A stretch of 64,000 nucleotides of DNA from Polynucleobacter necessarius (GTDB lineage: Bacteria > Pseudomonadota > Gammaproteobacteria > Burkholderiales > Burkholderiaceae): contig NZ_LT615228.1 in NCBI RefSeq assembly GCF_900096765.1, positions 1,680,669 through 1,744,668 of the forward strand. The letters are read 5' to 3'. Of this stretch, positions 45,122 to 56,136 are shown one piece after another. The position numbers and the translations under genes were made by a program. Position 1 is the stretch's first letter. Each line of letters opens with the position of its first letter. Below the pieces are notes generated by a model, which worked only from the letters and a program-made list of their open reading frames with translations, made no database searches and had not been told where the DNA came from.

Positions 45122-47131
45122 ATGAATCTAGTCTATGAAGAAGGTGGTGATATCAAAATCGCTACAGTGCAGTCTGCATCTGGTTCGGGAGATGCTGAGT
45201 CATGGCATGCCACGAGTCTTTCTGGGAAAAAGATTAAGTTAAAAGCTAAAGAAGTGTGGTTGCGCTTTGCACAGCCAGAAGCCCAATCTGTGATGGATGA
45301 AGCAAATACTTTATCCAAAGATATCGATCTGCAATTGCTCTGGGATTGCGCACCTGAAGAAGAGTTTGCGCTAGCAGATGTCTCGCAAGAATATTTTGGG
45401 TCGCAATCGAGCGTTTCTCAGCAGGTAGCTCTGGCTATTGCTTTACAGGGCGCACCAGTTTTCTTTCGCCGCAAAGGACGCGGCCGTTTCCAGCGTGCTC
45501 CCTTAGAGCAATTACAAGCCGGTCTTGCTGCGCTTGAGCGAAAACAAAAAGAATTAGAACAGCAATCGGCTTGGCAAGCAGAATTGGTTGCTGGAGCTTT
45601 CCCGCAGACGCTCAAATCATCGGCCAATCAACTACTTTTTTCACCCGACAAAAATACAACTGCCTATAAAGCCTTAGTGGCAGCCTGTACCGAAACTGGA
45701 GAATCTCCTGCGCAGTTGATGATTCGTTGCGGCGCAATCGATTCACCATTGGCATATCACCAAGGAATGTTTCTGAAGGCGCATTTTCCAAATGGCGCTA
45801 CTCATCAGGAGATCGGGGTTGATCAGGCTGCTTATGCTGCTGCAGTTGCCGGGTTGCCATTAGCGCAAGTCCAAGCATTTTCAATTGATGACTCCGGCAC
45901 CACAGAGATTGATGACGCGCTATCAGTCACCGAATTGCCTGATGGCGGCCATCAGATTGGCATTCACATTGCAGCGCCAGGTTTGGCAATTTCAAAAGAT
46001 GACCCCTTAGATCAAGTAGCTCGCAGCCGTATGTCTACGGTGTATTTCCCGGGCGACAAAATTACGATGTTGCCTGACTCGGTAATTGAGCAGTTCTCGC
46101 TTGATGAAGGAGCTCCAAGGCCTGCGCTATCGATTTATGTTGATCTAGATGCCGATGGCTTGGTGAAAAGAGGGTCATTACAAATGCGTACTGAGATGGT
46201 GCCGATGGCAGCCAATTTGCGCCTTGAAGATATTGAGCATCTTGTGAGTGAAGAGAGTTTGGCCGATGAGGGCGCAAATTATCCGTATCGCAAAGAGTTA
46301 GTAATTTTGTGGCGCTCGGCAAAGTTATTGCATGCAGGACGCCAAGAAAAGCGAATTGCAAATGGTCTTCGTGCTGAGCAGCTAGGTGTGATTGACCCCA
46401 ATGCTTTGGCACGTGACTTTCATTTTCAAATCAAAGATGTTGATGATGTGCAGCGTGTTGAGATTGTTCCGTGTCAACGCGGATCAATTTTAGATACCGT
46501 GGTTGCTGAGTGGATGATTTTTTGTAATAGCGCCTCTGGTCAACTGCTTGCCGATCATGGTCTACCAGGGCTTTTTAGAACTCAAAAGGGTTGGGGCCCA
46601 TTGCGTACGCGTATGCAAACTACCCCAGGACCCCACGAGGGTCTAGGCTTAGATTACTACGCTTGGTGCACTTCTCCTTTACGCAGATACTCGGATTTGG
46701 TAAATCAATGGCAATTGATTGCGCTTGCCAAGCATGGTGTTACTGCCAAGATGGTTGCTCCATTTCCGCCGCGTGATGCGGGTTTGATGGGAATTGCTGC
46801 CGATTTTGAAACTTGCTATCAAGCTTATGGTGAATATCAGGATCGTCTAGAAAAGTATTGGTGCTTGCGTTGGATTTGTCAGGATGAAGGCTTTAAGAGT
46901 GTTCACATGCGACATCTTAAAGAGGGTATGTCGAGAGTAGAGCCTATACCTCTGCACTTAGCTGTGCCAGAATTGGCGAGCCATCCCAGAATGACACGTG
47001 CGCAAGTCGAGATCTCTGATGTTGACTTGTTGCAACTGACTGCCGCAGTTCGGGTTCTTGACATTGAGACTAAGATAGATCAAGACGTCAAAACGCCAGA
47101 TAGCTCTGAAGAAGATGTTAGCCCAGATTAA
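45122..47131 (+). CDS. RNB-domain exoribonuclease (RNase II/R family)
   Basis: This 669-residue 3'-5' exonuclease has the RNB catalytic region from about residue 255. The metal-binding motif (FSIDDSGTTEIDDALSV) holds the conserved Asp residues, and the C-terminal SPLRRYSDLVNQWQL is the RNB signature. It lacks the strong cold-shock and S1 pattern of RNase R and is nearer the short betaproteobacterial class. The 3' end overlaps the TonB-like gene by 17 bases, suggesting coupled translation. Confidence 0.88.
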   Translation: MNLVYEEGGDIKIATVQSASGSGDAESWHATSLSGKKIKLKAKEVWLRFAQPEAQSVMDEANTLSKDIDLQLLWDCAPEEEFALADVSQEYFGSQSSVSQQVALAIALQGAPVFFRRKGRGRFQRAPLEQLQAGLAALERKQKELEQQSAWQAELVAGAFPQTLKSSANQLLFSPDKNTTAYKALVAACTETGESPAQLMIRCGAIDSPLAYHQGMFLKAHFPNGATHQEIGVDQAAYAAAVAGLPLAQVQAFSIDDSGTTEIDDALSVTELPDGGHQIGIHIAAPGLAISKDDPLDQVARSRMSTVYFPGDKITMLPDSVIEQFSLDEGAPRPALSIYVDLDADGLVKRGSLQMRTEMVPMAANLRLEDIEHLVSEESLADEGANYPYRKELVILWRSAKLLHAGRQEKRIANGLRAEQLGVIDPNALARDFHFQIKDVDDVQRVEIVPCQRGSILDTVVAEWMIFCNSASGQLLADHGLPGLFRTQKGWGPLRTRMQTTPGPHEGLGLDYYAWCTSPLRRYSDLVNQWQLIALAKHGVTAKMVAPFPPRDAGLMGIAADFETCYQAYGEYQDRLEKYWCLRWICQDEGFKSVHMRHLKEGMSRVEPIPLHLAVPELASHPRMTRAQVEISDVDLLQLTAAVRVLDIETKIDQDVKTPDSSEEDVSPD

Positions 47132-48011
47132 ATCGCTCGAATGTCCGCGCTCTGACAAATGGTGTAGAGCAATACTCTATTTACAGCACGCTTGGCAACG
47201 TCATCCATTTCGTCTAGCGCTTTGTGCCTCACTGCTGATCCATGTTGTGTTCTTGTCCTTCCGCTGGGGTGTGGGGGAGATTCAAAACCGGCGCCTCAAT
47301 ACACCCCTCAGCGTAGTCTTGGTCAATGCCAGCAATAAAGCACCGCTAAAACAAGCCAACAAATTAGCGCAGGCTGATTTACAAGGCGGCGGTAATACAC
47401 CGGATCAAGATGCCACTGCTTTGCATCGAGCCAGGTTGGGTGCCCAGGCGCGTCTAGAGGTTTTGGAGAAACAACAAAAGCAGATGTTGGCAAAGCTAGA
47501 TGAGCAGCGAGCTCGTTCTAGCGGCCGTAAAAGTGGTGATGAGCAAAAAGCAGCATCCCAACTCAATTCTCTGGAGGCTGAGTTGGTCAAACGCTTTCAG
47601 GCTGATGGACGTGAGCCACGACGTAAGGTAATAACGGGTACCAATACTAAGGCAGTGAGTTTTGCGCATTACTACGATGCCATGCGGCAAAAAATCGAAG
47701 CCTATGGCAGCGCATTTTTCCCGCGTGCTAATGGCCGACCGCTTTATGGAAGCTTGATTATTGTGGTGAGTGTGGATTCACAGGGAAAAATTACCAATAA
47801 TGCTCAAGGCAAAGATGGGTTATCGATCGGACGCAGCTCTGGCAACCCTGAGTTAGATCGTCAGGCATTGGCTATTGTTCGGGCGTCAGCTCCATTTGGT
47901 CCCTTCCCATCAGAAATGCGCAATCAGATCGATGTTTTGGATTGGGTTTCTACTTTCGAGTTCACACGAGACGGTGATGATCGCTTGGAATTAAAGCAAG
48001 TAAAGCATTAA
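47115..48011 (+). CDS. TonB C-terminal domain protein (TonB family)
   Basis: The protein has an N-terminal membrane anchor (LALCASLLIHVVFLSFRW, about residues 35-52) and a coiled, charged middle (EVLEKQQKQMLAKLDEQRA). The C-terminal TonB-like fold (YGSLIIVVSVDSQGKITN ... GNPELDRQALAIVRASAPFG) ends near 285. It would transfer energy or span the periplasm, but no exbB/exbD or receptor gene is adjacent. The Pro-rich span of classical TonB is replaced by a Gln/Lys/Ala-rich helix. aroE follows. Confidence 0.85.
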   Translation: MLAQIKSLECPRSDKWCRAILYLQHAWQRHPFRLALCASLLIHVVFLSFRWGVGEIQNRRLNTPLSVVLVNASNKAPLKQANKLAQADLQGGGNTPDQDATALHRARLGAQARLEVLEKQQKQMLAKLDEQRARSSGRKSGDEQKAASQLNSLEAELVKRFQADGREPRRKVITGTNTKAVSFAHYYDAMRQKIEAYGSAFFPRANGRPLYGSLIIVVSVDSQGKITNNAQGKDGLSIGRSSGNPELDRQALAIVRASAPFGPFPSEMRNQIDVLDWVSTFEFTRDGDDRLELKQVKH

Positions 48012-48056
48012 TCATTTTTAGAAATTGATCACAATTTGCCTTATTCTCTAAGCAAT

Positions 48057-48962
48057 ATGAACCCAGATAATTCCAGCGACCTCCATACTGATCCAAGCCA
48101 ATATCCCGGCCTGGATGTCTATGCAGTTGCTGGTAATCCAATCTCCCATAGTAAGTCACCATTAATCCATGAGCAGTTTGCAAAACAGGCAAAACAAGCT
48201 ATGTACTATGGCCGCTTGCAACCCGAGCTGGGATCTTTTGCGCAGGCTGCTAATACATTCTTTGCAGCAGGCGGTAAGGGTTTGAATGTCACAGTACCTT
48301 TTAAGTTGGATGCACAAGCGCTTGCTGCTGTTGTCAGTCCAAGGGCGCAACTGGCTGGTGCGGTCAATACTTTATGGTGTGAAGATGGCAAGATTATTGG
48401 TGATAACACCGATGGCGCTGGTTTAGTGCGTGATTTATTGGCGCAAGGCATTGCGCTTCACAGTGCGCGTATTTTGTTATTGGGAGCTGGCGGTGCTGCT
48501 CGAGGAGTTATAGGGCCTTTGTTAGAGCGGTCGCCTAAATGCATTGTGATTGCCAATCGCTCACCTGCTAAAGCAGATGAGTTAGTAAAGCTTTTTGCAA
48601 ACTTGGCAGCCGCTAATGAGGTTTCATTAGAGTCTCGCACCTTGGCGGATCTAGAAGATTCGGAAAAGTCACCATATCCTTTTGAATTGGTGATTAATGC
48701 CACTGCAGCGGGACTCTCGGATGCATCACCCTTGAGTAGATTGGCGGTAAATAATATTTTTACGCCAAGTTCATTTGCGTATGACATGGTTTATGGCAAA
48801 ACTACAGCGTTTATGCAGCAAGCCTTGCAAAGGGGCGCCAGAATTAGTGATGGATTGGGAATGTTGGTGGAACAAGCTGCCGATGCCTTCTTGCTGTGGC
48901 GTGGCGCTCAGCTAGCTTCAGCAATTGATCCGCGCGCCGTTCTATCTCAATTACGCAGCTAG
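48057..48962 (+). CDS. aroE: Shikimate dehydrogenase AroE
   Basis: AroE reduces 3-dehydroshikimate with NADPH. Shikimate-binding NPISHSKSPLIHEQF is at about residues 26-40, with NVTVPFK (catalytic Lys), GAGGAARG (cofactor loop) and NATAAGLSD following. ATG 48057 (MNPDNSS) is preferred to an in-frame TTG at 48036; even so it has a 15-residue leader before the fold. mtgA lies 20 bases downstream. Confidence 0.95.
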   Translation: MNPDNSSDLHTDPSQYPGLDVYAVAGNPISHSKSPLIHEQFAKQAKQAMYYGRLQPELGSFAQAANTFFAAGGKGLNVTVPFKLDAQALAAVVSPRAQLAGAVNTLWCEDGKIIGDNTDGAGLVRDLLAQGIALHSARILLLGAGGAARGVIGPLLERSPKCIVIANRSPAKADELVKLFANLAAANEVSLESRTLADLEDSEKSPYPFELVINATAAGLSDASPLSRLAVNNIFTPSSFAYDMVYGKTTAFMQQALQRGARISDGLGMLVEQAADAFLLWRGAQLASAIDPRAVLSQLRS

Positions 48963-48982
48963 CCCTTTTAACTCTCTTAGTA

Positions 48983-49726
48983 ATGCGCTGGCTCGCTTAC
49001 CCCATTAAATGTCTCTTTTGTGGTTTGCTGGCTATGCAGACCTATTTTGCAATTCAAATCCTTTTGTGGATCAGCCTAGATCCAATTAGTACGGCCTTTC
49101 AGAGAGCTGAGCAGTGGCGTCTCTGTTCTTGGCATTGGTCATGCTCGGTGCAATCGAAATGGACCCCTTACGACAAGATTTCCAATAATCTCAAGCGGGC
49201 CGTACTGGTCAGTGAGGACGATATTTTTTTTCAGCACAAAGGTGTGCGTGTCGAAGATATGCAAAAAGCCTGGGAAAAGAATCAGGAAAAGATGCAGTCA
49301 AAAAATAAAGCTAAAACTGCTTTAAGAGGTGGTTCCACGATTACACAACAGCTTGCTAAAAATTTATTTTTATCTTCAGAGCAAAATTATTTTCGTAAAG
49401 GCCAAGAGCTAATCATCACTGGTTTATTGGAATTCATACTGACTAAGCAAAGATTATTTGAGATTTATCTCAATTCAGTGGAGTGGGGCGAAGGTATTTT
49501 CGGAATTGGTGCTGCTGCCTCACATTATTACGGTATTAGTCCTGCCGCATTAGATCTTGAGCAATCTGCAGCCTTAGCATCTGCTTTGCCTGCGCCAAAA
49601 TGTTTTGACAAAGAGAAATATTGCCGCAGGGGGAGTATTAATTACTCTGTCCGCCAAGAATTTATTTTAGAAAACATGGGGCGCGTGGCTTTGGCGCCTA
49701 TACCAATACCTAAAAAAGCTAAGTAG
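48983..49726 (+). CDS. mtgA: Monofunctional peptidoglycan glycosyltransferase MtgA
   Basis: MtgA polymerises glycan strands from lipid II. It has an N-terminal membrane anchor (about residues 10-30) and the GT51 domain with catalytic Glu in [11 protein letters not shown] (about 73-83), [16 protein letters not shown] and [14 protein letters not shown]. At 247 residues it has normal length. Its stop overlaps convergent pyrF by 8 bases. Confidence 0.95.
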   Translation: MRWLAYPIKCLFCGLLAMQTYFAIQILLWISLDPISTAFQRAEQWRLCSWHWSCSVQSKWTPYDKISNNLKRAVLVSEDDIFFQHKGVRVEDMQKAWEKNQEKMQSKNKAKTALRGGSTITQQLAKNLFLSSEQNYFRKGQELIITGLLEFILTKQRLFEIYLNSVEWGEGIFGIGAAASHYYGISPAALDLEQSAALASALPAPKCFDKEKYCRRGSINYSVRQEFILENMGRVALAPIPIPKKAK

Positions 49727-50558
49727 CGGCTTTTAGCGCATCGCGTGTGCTCAGCGCAACTTTTCTGGCTGCCTGAGCAAAATCACTTCCTGAGCTGGCA
49801 TACAAAATTGCTCTAGATGAGTTGATGATCATGCCTGTGCCGGGTTTTCCCGCGATGCTACCTGCCTTAACAGTTGCTTCAATGTCACCACCTTGTGCGC
49901 CAATGCCGGGGATCAGTAATGGCATATTACCCACAATGGCGCGCACCTTGGCAATTTCTTCGGGGAAGGTTGCGCCAACTACAAGACTAATTTGACCGCT
50001 GACATTCCATTGAGTGGCAGCCAGCTTAGCTACATGTAAATACAGAGGCTCACCACTGGGCGATACATTCAGAAACTGCAAGTCTGATCCCCCTGGGTTA
50101 GAGGTGCGGCATAGAACAATGACCCCTTTGCCACTATGTTTCAGGTAAGGCTCGATGGTGTCAAAACCCATGTAGGGATTGACGGTAATTGCATCTGCCC
50201 CATAACGTTCAAACGCCTCAAGGGCGTAATGGTCTGCAGTGCTACCAATATCTCCCCGCTTGGAATCGAGGATGACTGGAATGTGAGGGTATTTATTTTT
50301 TAGGTGGGCAATGAGCTTCTCAAGTTGAGCTTCCGCCCTTTGCGACGCAAAGTAGGCAAACTGAGGCTTAAATGAGCAAACTAAATCTGCCGTCGCATCA
50401 GCAATATCACGGCAGAACTCAAAGATCCCCTCGGGCTTACCTTGAAGGGCTGTAGGCAAGCGTTTCGGGTCGGGGTCAAAACCAACGCACAGCATGCTGC
50501 CTTGGGAAGCCCATGCAGACTGGAGTTGCTGGTTAAAGGTATTTGAGCGAGAGTTCAT
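49719..50558 (-). CDS. pyrF: Orotidine 5'-phosphate decarboxylase (type 2)
   Basis: PyrF does the last step of UMP synthesis. The catalytic signature [17 protein letters not shown] (about residues 95-111) has the Lys and Asp residues of the active site. The 279-residue length and FDPDPKRLP opening match the longer type 2 class, not the 230-residue E. coli type. It is divergent from corA. Confidence 0.95.
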   Translation of the reverse strand: MNSRSNTFNQQLQSAWASQGSMLCVGFDPDPKRLPTALQGKPEGIFEFCRDIADATADLVCSFKPQFAYFASQRAEAQLEKLIAHLKNKYPHIPVILDSKRGDIGSTADHYALEAFERYGADAITVNPYMGFDTIEPYLKHSGKGVIVLCRTSNPGGSDLQFLNVSPSGEPLYLHVAKLAATQWNVSGQISLVVGATFPEEIAKVRAIVGNMPLLIPGIGAQGGDIEATVKAGSIAGKPGTGMIINSSRAILYASSGSDFAQAARKVALSTRDALKAAT

Positions 50559-50632
50559 TGGGTTTGGATTTATTTTAGTGAAACTGTCATGGTCTATAGG
50601 ATAAACTAGCGCACATTCCCTAGGAGTTCACC

Positions 50633-51598
50633 ATGATCAACTTGTTCGTCCTGCAAAATGGCCGCCTCTCTCAAGAGCAAGTCGAAGATCGCAATGAATT
50701 ATTGCAATATGCCAATCCTATCTGGATTGATGTGGTTGATCCAGAGGAAGAAGAGCTTATTTGGATTAAAGAGGCATTTGGTGTGCTTTTGCCTGAGCTC
50801 GATGACTTGGGTGACTTGGAGGCTTCCGCTCGCTACTTTGAGGCCGATGACGGCCATCTCCATATTCGTACTGACTTCCTCCTGGATGAAGAAGAAACCT
50901 CTCGTAACGTTCGAGTTGCTTTCGTGCTCACTAAGCAAGTCTTGTTTTCTATTCATGATGAAGATTTGCCCGTATTCCGCTTAATGCGTTTGCGTGCGCG
51001 TTTGCGTCCAGGCTCGGTAAGTAATGCAAAAGATGTGTTGCTTGACCTATACTCAACCGATGCCGAGTATTCCGCTGATGCCTTAGAAGAGGTCTATGAA
51101 AATTTGGAGCAGGCTGGCAAACGTGTTCTCTCAGACAACATTAATGATGCTGATGCTGCTGAGGTTTTAGAGACTATTGCAACTGAAGAAGACACCAACG
51201 GGCGCATTCGACGTAATGTAATGGATACCCGGAGAGCCTTATCTTTTTTGATGCGCAGTAAACTTCTCTCAGATGAGCAGCAGGAAGAGGCCCGTCAAAT
51301 TTTGCGCGATATTGATTCTTTAGAGAATCACACTGCTTTCTTATTCGATAAGATTAACTTCTTAATGGATGCCACAGTGGGTTTCATTAATCTGAACCAA
51401 TCCAAAATTATTAAGATCTTCTCGGTGGTATCTGTCGCCTTAATGCCGCCTACCTTGTTGGCGAGTATTTGGGGAATGAACTATAAGCATATGCCAGAGC
51501 TCGATGCGACTTGGGGTTATCCCATGGCGATTATCGCAATGATTATTTCAGCGATCATTCCATTATGGTACTTCCATCACAAAGGCTGGATGAAGTAA
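50633..51598 (+). CDS. corA: Magnesium/cobalt transporter CorA
   Basis: CorA is a pentameric inner-membrane channel for Mg2+. A large cytoplasmic alpha/beta and helical domain fills residues 1-255, and two transmembrane helices close the chain. The signature GMN is at the end of the first helix (SIWGMNYKHMPEL). At 321 residues it has typical length. A good ribosome site (CTAGGAG) precedes the ATG. Confidence 0.95.
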   Translation: MINLFVLQNGRLSQEQVEDRNELLQYANPIWIDVVDPEEEELIWIKEAFGVLLPELDDLGDLEASARYFEADDGHLHIRTDFLLDEEETSRNVRVAFVLTKQVLFSIHDEDLPVFRLMRLRARLRPGSVSNAKDVLLDLYSTDAEYSADALEEVYENLEQAGKRVLSDNINDADAAEVLETIATEEDTNGRIRRNVMDTRRALSFLMRSKLLSDEQQEEARQILRDIDSLENHTAFLFDKINFLMDATVGFINLNQSKIIKIFSVVSVALMPPTLLASIWGMNYKHMPELDATWGYPMAIIAMIISAIIPLWYFHHKGWMK

Positions 51599-51628
51599 TG
51601 CATTTCTGAGAAGGCAGAGCTAGTCCTG

Positions 51629-52120
51629 TTAGTTTTTCAGCAGCCTCAGTAACTCGCTCAGAACAAAATCACGCGCTTGCTCACGTACGCTTTGGCGGTC
51701 TCCAGTGAAGTGCATCGTTTTACTCAGCACACGGTTGCCAGAGTCTCCTCGAATCGCCCACCCAAAACATACTGTTCCAATCGGCTTTTCTATTGACCCG
51801 CCGCTAGGCCCAGCAATACCGGTAATGGAGATAGCGATATTGACTCCTGCTTGTACTTGGGCGCCCTCTGCCATGGCGATGGCTGTGGGCTCACTCACGG
51901 CGCCATGCATTTCAATTAACTTGGCTGGAATCCCTAAGTATGCAGACTTAGCCTCATTGCTGTAGGCTATAAAGCCACGTTCAAACCAATCGCTGGAGCC
52001 GGCTAGTTCGGTCAGTGCTGCACACACCAGTCCACCGGTGCAGGATTCGGCTGCCGCCATTTGCCAATTTCGAGAGCGCAATATTTCTGCTAATACTTTG
52101 ATAGTCTCAATCGTGCTCAT
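51629..52120 (-). CDS. pncC: Nicotinamide-nucleotide amidase (CinA C-terminal domain)
   Basis: This deamidase recycles NMN. The single CinA C-terminal domain shows AAAESCTGGLV (about residues 21-31 from this start), SNEAKSAYLGI and ITGIAGPSGGS. I chose ATG 52120 because it overlaps the pgpA stop as ATGA; an in-frame ATG at 52132 would add four residues. It is the last gene of the coupled thiL-pgpA-pncC set. Confidence 0.92.
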   Translation of the reverse strand: MSTIETIKVLAEILRSRNWQMAAAESCTGGLVCAALTELAGSSDWFERGFIAYSNEAKSAYLGIPAKLIEMHGAVSEPTAIAMAEGAQVQAGVNIAISITGIAGPSGGSIEKPIGTVCFGWAIRGDSGNRVLSKTMHFTGDRQSVREQARDFVLSELLRLLKN

Positions 52121-52692
52121 ATCAGTCTCCATCCATTTTGTTGCATATAGAGTTGGAGTAAGGCGATGACTAAAAGTGTAAAAAATGCTGCAGCAAGGTC
52201 ATCAACCATGATGCCAAATCCACGCCAAATGATTTGCCTGAAATTAGATGGTCCATCATGATGTTCAAGATCCTTAAAGTGACGATCAATCATGCCAATA
52301 GGACCTGGTTTGACTGCATCAAAAAACCGAAAGAGTGCAAATGCAATGATTTGTATCCAAATGCTGGTGGGCATGATCAAAATAAGAACGAGCCAAAAGG
52401 CTAGCATTTCATCCCAAACAATTCCGCCGAAATCTTTTTTACCAAGCTCCTCGCTCACTTGACCGCAGATCCAGCAGCCAAGTGGTATTCCGCCGACAAT
52501 AATCCAAAAGATATCTTCGGTGGTGAAGAAGTGTTCGCCAATCAAGAATGCCGCCCAAGCCCAAAGGGTGCCAACTGTTCCTGGTGCTATGGGACTAAGA
52601 CCGCTACCAAATCCGAACGCTAGCGTACGACTAGCAGTTTGAAGCATCCATTTAAAGCTAGGCTTTATTTCGGTGTGCACAAATTCAGTCAT
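52117..52692 (-). CDS. pgpA: Phosphatidylglycerophosphatase A
   Basis: PgpA makes phosphatidylglycerol from its phosphate. The family pattern GFGSGLSPIAPGTVGTLWA is at about residues 26-44, with the acidic segment WDEMLAFW and FRFFDAVKPGP further on. Several membrane segments fit the family. Its ATG overlaps the thiL stop by 4 bases and its stop overlaps pncC by 4, so translation is coupled on both sides. Confidence 0.94.
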   Translation of the reverse strand: MTEFVHTEIKPSFKWMLQTASRTLAFGFGSGLSPIAPGTVGTLWAWAAFLIGEHFFTTEDIFWIIVGGIPLGCWICGQVSEELGKKDFGGIVWDEMLAFWLVLILIMPTSIWIQIIAFALFRFFDAVKPGPIGMIDRHFKDLEHHDGPSNFRQIIWRGFGIMVDDLAAAFFTLLVIALLQLYMQQNGWRLI

Positions 52693-53714
52693 ATTGCAAA
52701 GTGATTGAATGATTTTAGAAGTATGGCTGTTTGCGTCTCGTTTACGATACTGCCATCGGTATTGAAAAGACGGATTTCAGGAGTGTTGTTTTGAATAGGC
52801 ACGATTTTGCCTATACGTGTCAATGGAAGATTGAATTCATTGCTGATCTTTAACAGATTAGCGCGATGACTTTCAGGTGCTGTGAAGCAAAGCTCATAAT
52901 CATCGCCGCCACTCGCGGCGTATAGATTCTGGATTGAAATTTCTTGCTCTTGTAGTGTTGCCGATTTAGGGAGTTGATCTAAAACAATTTCAGCGCTTAC
53001 TTCAGATTGGCGCAAGATATGTCTGAGGTCTCCAAGTAAGCCATCTGATATATCTAGAGCGGCGCTAGCAATTTCTCGTAAGCGTTTTCCAAGTTCTAAT
53101 CTGGGCAACGGTTGATGCATTCGATTTTCAACCAGCTTTAGGGCCTTTTCAGTGAGGTGAATTTCATGACGCAGTGCAGCAAGTGTGAGGCGTGCGTCAC
53201 CCAAAGTTCCCGAAACCCAAATATCATCATCAATTTTTGCGCCTGATCTGCGAATAGCTTTCCCGCTTGGAATGCTGCCAAATGCAGTAATCGAAATTGT
53301 GAGTGGGCCTGCGGTGGTATCGCCACCAATCAGTGGACAGGCAAACTGGTTTGCAAGATCCAACAAGCCCTTGGAAAACGCGCCTAGCCAAGCTTCATTG
53401 ATTGCAGGTATGGAGATAGCTAGGGTAAAGCCAAGCGGGCTTGCCCCCATCGCTGCTAGGTCAGAAAGGTTTACTGCAAGAGCTTTGTGGCCTAGTTGTT
53501 CTGCATCCGTTTCTGCAAAAAAATGCCTGCCTTCAACCAGCATGTCGCTAGTAACGGCAATTTCTTCGCCGACAGGGGGGTTAATAAGGGCGCAGTCATC
53601 ACCAATACCTAGTTTTAGAGTAAGGTATGAGTTTTTGAAGAGGGGATTGGCCCTCGTTTTGAAAAAACGATCAATCAGGTCAAATTCCCCAAGGGGGCTA
53701 GGTTGGGAATGCAT
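52689..53714 (-). CDS. thiL: Thiamine-monophosphate kinase ThiL
   Basis: ThiL phosphorylates thiamine monophosphate to the active cofactor. The N-terminal GEFDLIDRFF, the metal-binding IGDDCALI and the substrate loop LVEGRHFF are typical, as are NLSDLAAMGA and DISDGLLGDL. At 341 residues it has family length. It leads a 4-base-overlapping operon with pgpA and pncC and is divergent from maeB. Confidence 0.95.
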   Translation of the reverse strand: MHSQPSPLGEFDLIDRFFKTRANPLFKNSYLTLKLGIGDDCALINPPVGEEIAVTSDMLVEGRHFFAETDAEQLGHKALAVNLSDLAAMGASPLGFTLAISIPAINEAWLGAFSKGLLDLANQFACPLIGGDTTAGPLTISITAFGSIPSGKAIRRSGAKIDDDIWVSGTLGDARLTLAALRHEIHLTEKALKLVENRMHQPLPRLELGKRLREIASAALDISDGLLGDLRHILRQSEVSAEIVLDQLPKSATLQEQEISIQNLYAASGGDDYELCFTAPESHRANLLKISNEFNLPLTRIGKIVPIQNNTPEIRLFNTDGSIVNETQTAILLKSFNHFAI

Positions 53715-53807
53715 GTCTCATTTTATGGCTCTTAGGAGTACGGTGTCCGAGAGGAATAGAATTAAAGTCTAATAAAACTGATATAAAACGAGTTAGCGAG
53801 TTAGTTG

Positions 53808-56129
53808 ATGAGCAAAGAAAACAATAAAGAACAGCAAATTGCAGCCCTCAGAGAAGCTGCCCTTCATTATCACGAGTTTCCAGTTCCCGGAAAGATTGAA
53901 ATTGCCCCGACCAAGCAACTCACGAATCAGCGAGACTTGGCGCTTGCATATACCCCTGGAGTAGCGGCACCTTGCGAAGAGATTGTTAAAGACCCGGCCA
54001 ATGCTTTTAAGTACACAGCGCGTGGAAACTTAGTAGGCGTGATTACCAACGGCACAGCTGTCCTTGGCCTTGGAAATATTGGCCCTCTTGCGAGTAAGCC
54101 GGTAATGGAAGGCAAAGCAGTACTGTTTAAGAAATTTGTAGGTATCGATGTTTTTGATATTGAAGTCAATGAAAGCGATCCTGAAAAGTTGGTAGAAATT
54201 ATTGCGGCTTTAGAGCCAACATTTGGTGGCATCAACTTAGAAGACATTAAGGCTCCGGACTGTTTTGTGGTTGAGCGCAAGTTACAAGCTCGCATGAAGA
54301 TTCCAGTCTTTCATGATGATCAACATGGCACAGCTATTGTGGTTGCTGCCGCCATCCTCAATGGCTTGAAGGTAGTTGGCAAAGAGGTTGGTGATGTGAA
54401 ATTGGTTACCTCTGGTGCCGGGGCAGCCGCACTAGCGTGCTTGGATTTATTGGTTGACTTAGGTATTCAGCGTAAAAATATTTGGGTAACCGACCTTGCT
54501 GGCGTGGCATATAAAGGCCGCAAAGAATTAATGGATCCAGAGAAGGAGCCCTTTTGCCAAGAAACAGATTTGCGTACCCTAGATCAAGTGATTGAAGGTG
54601 CGGATATATTCTTGGGTCTTTCTGCTGGTGGCGTTCTCAAGCAAGAGATGGTTAAAAAGATGGCTGATAAGCCATTGATTTACGCTTTGGCAAATCCAAC
54701 CCCAGAAATTCTTCCGGAAGAAGTAAAGCTCGTTCGTCCTGATGCGGTGATGGCAACTGGGCGTACTGATTATCCAAATCAAGTTAATAACGTCTTGTGT
54801 TTCCCATTTATTTTCCGCGGAGCTCTTGATGTTGGTGCAACCACCATTACTCGTGGCATGGAAGTCGCTGCTGTAAAGGCAGTAGCAGAGTTAGCGCAAG
54901 CCGAGCAAAGCGAAGTAGTCACCTCAGTGTATGGAATTGAAAACCTTTCCTTTGGTCCTGAATACTTAATCCCAAAACCATTTGATCCGCGATTAATTAC
55001 GGTAATTGCCCCTGCAGTAGCTAAAGCTGCAATGGATGATGGCGTAGCATCTCGTCCAATCAAAGATTTCGATGCATATCGCAATCAGTTACAGCAATTT
55101 GTGTATCACTCTGGCACTTTGATGAAGCCTCTCTTTAGTATTGCCAAGAGGGTACCTGCCAATCAAAAACGCATCGTCTTTGCTGAAGGTGAAGATGAGC
55201 GGGTATTGCGTGCAGTGCAAATTATTCTTGATGAAAACTTGGCAACCCCAATATTGATCGGCCGTCCTGCTGTTATTGAACATCGTATCGAAAAGTTTGG
55301 TTTGCGTATGAAGGCGGGTGATGATTTTGAGATCGTCAATCCTGAAAATGATTCGCGCTTTCGTGATTTTTGGCAAACCTACCTCGCACTAACAGAACGC
55401 AAAGGTGTGACCCAATCATTTGCTAAGTTAGAAGTACGTCGCCGCAATAGTTTGATTGGTAGTTTATTGATTCAAAAGGGCATGGCTGATGGCATGATTT
55501 CTGGTACGGTAGGTAATTTGGCTACGCACCTCAAGTATGTCGATGAAGTGATTGGTCGTGAGCCAGGTGCAAATGTGTATGGAGCAATGTCCGGCCTGAT
55601 TTTGCCTGGCCGCCAAGTCTTCTTGGTTGATACTCATATCAATATCGATCCAACTGCAGAACAATTATCAGAACTAACTATGATGGCTGCAAGCGAAATG
55701 CGTAAATTGAGCTTGGTTCCTAAAGTCGCCCTGTTATCGCATTCAAACTTTGGATCGAGCAACGCCCCATCTGCAGTCAAAATGCGCCAGGTATTAGCTC
55801 TGTTGAAAAATGCAGATCCGACTCTCGAAGTTGATGGAGAGATGCATGGTGATAGCGCATTGGATGCAAGTATCCGCGAAGGTGCCGTGTCTTCATCCAC
55901 CCTAAAGGGCGATGCGAATCTTTTGGTGCTTCCAAATATCGATGCTGCAAACATTTCCTATAACTTACTGAAGACGGCTGCGGGCAATGGTATTGCGATT
56001 GGACCTCTGTTGTTAGGTGTTGCCAAACCTATTCACATATTGACTCCAGCTGCGACAGTTCGCCGGATCGTGAATGTGACGACTTTGGCTGTTGTAGAGG
56101 CTGCAAGCAACGCCAGAGGCATTACTTAA
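53808..56129 (+). CDS. maeB: NADP-dependent malic enzyme with phosphotransacetylase-like domain (MaeB)
   Basis: MaeB decarboxylates malate to pyruvate. Residues 1-430 form the malic-enzyme domain ([14 protein letters not shown] [21 protein letters not shown] and the cofactor loop [12 protein letters not shown]). From about 435 a PTA-type domain follows ([13 protein letters not shown]), which is regulatory, not catalytic, in known MaeB. Start ATG 53808 directly follows an alternative TTG at 53805. At 773 residues it has family length. Confidence 0.95.
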   Translation: MSKENNKEQQIAALREAALHYHEFPVPGKIEIAPTKQLTNQRDLALAYTPGVAAPCEEIVKDPANAFKYTARGNLVGVITNGTAVLGLGNIGPLASKPVMEGKAVLFKKFVGIDVFDIEVNESDPEKLVEIIAALEPTFGGINLEDIKAPDCFVVERKLQARMKIPVFHDDQHGTAIVVAAAILNGLKVVGKEVGDVKLVTSGAGAAALACLDLLVDLGIQRKNIWVTDLAGVAYKGRKELMDPEKEPFCQETDLRTLDQVIEGADIFLGLSAGGVLKQEMVKKMADKPLIYALANPTPEILPEEVKLVRPDAVMATGRTDYPNQVNNVLCFPFIFRGALDVGATTITRGMEVAAVKAVAELAQAEQSEVVTSVYGIENLSFGPEYLIPKPFDPRLITVIAPAVAKAAMDDGVASRPIKDFDAYRNQLQQFVYHSGTLMKPLFSIAKRVPANQKRIVFAEGEDERVLRAVQIILDENLATPILIGRPAVIEHRIEKFGLRMKAGDDFEIVNPENDSRFRDFWQTYLALTERKGVTQSFAKLEVRRRNSLIGSLLIQKGMADGMISGTVGNLATHLKYVDEVIGREPGANVYGAMSGLILPGRQVFLVDTHINIDPTAEQLSELTMMAASEMRKLSLVPKVALLSHSNFGSSNAPSAVKMRQVLALLKNADPTLEVDGEMHGDSALDASIREGAVSSSTLKGDANLLVLPNIDAANISYNLLKTAAGNGIAIGPLLLGVAKPIHILTPAATVRRIVNVTTLAVVEAASNARGIT

Positions 56130-56136
56130 GCCCTAG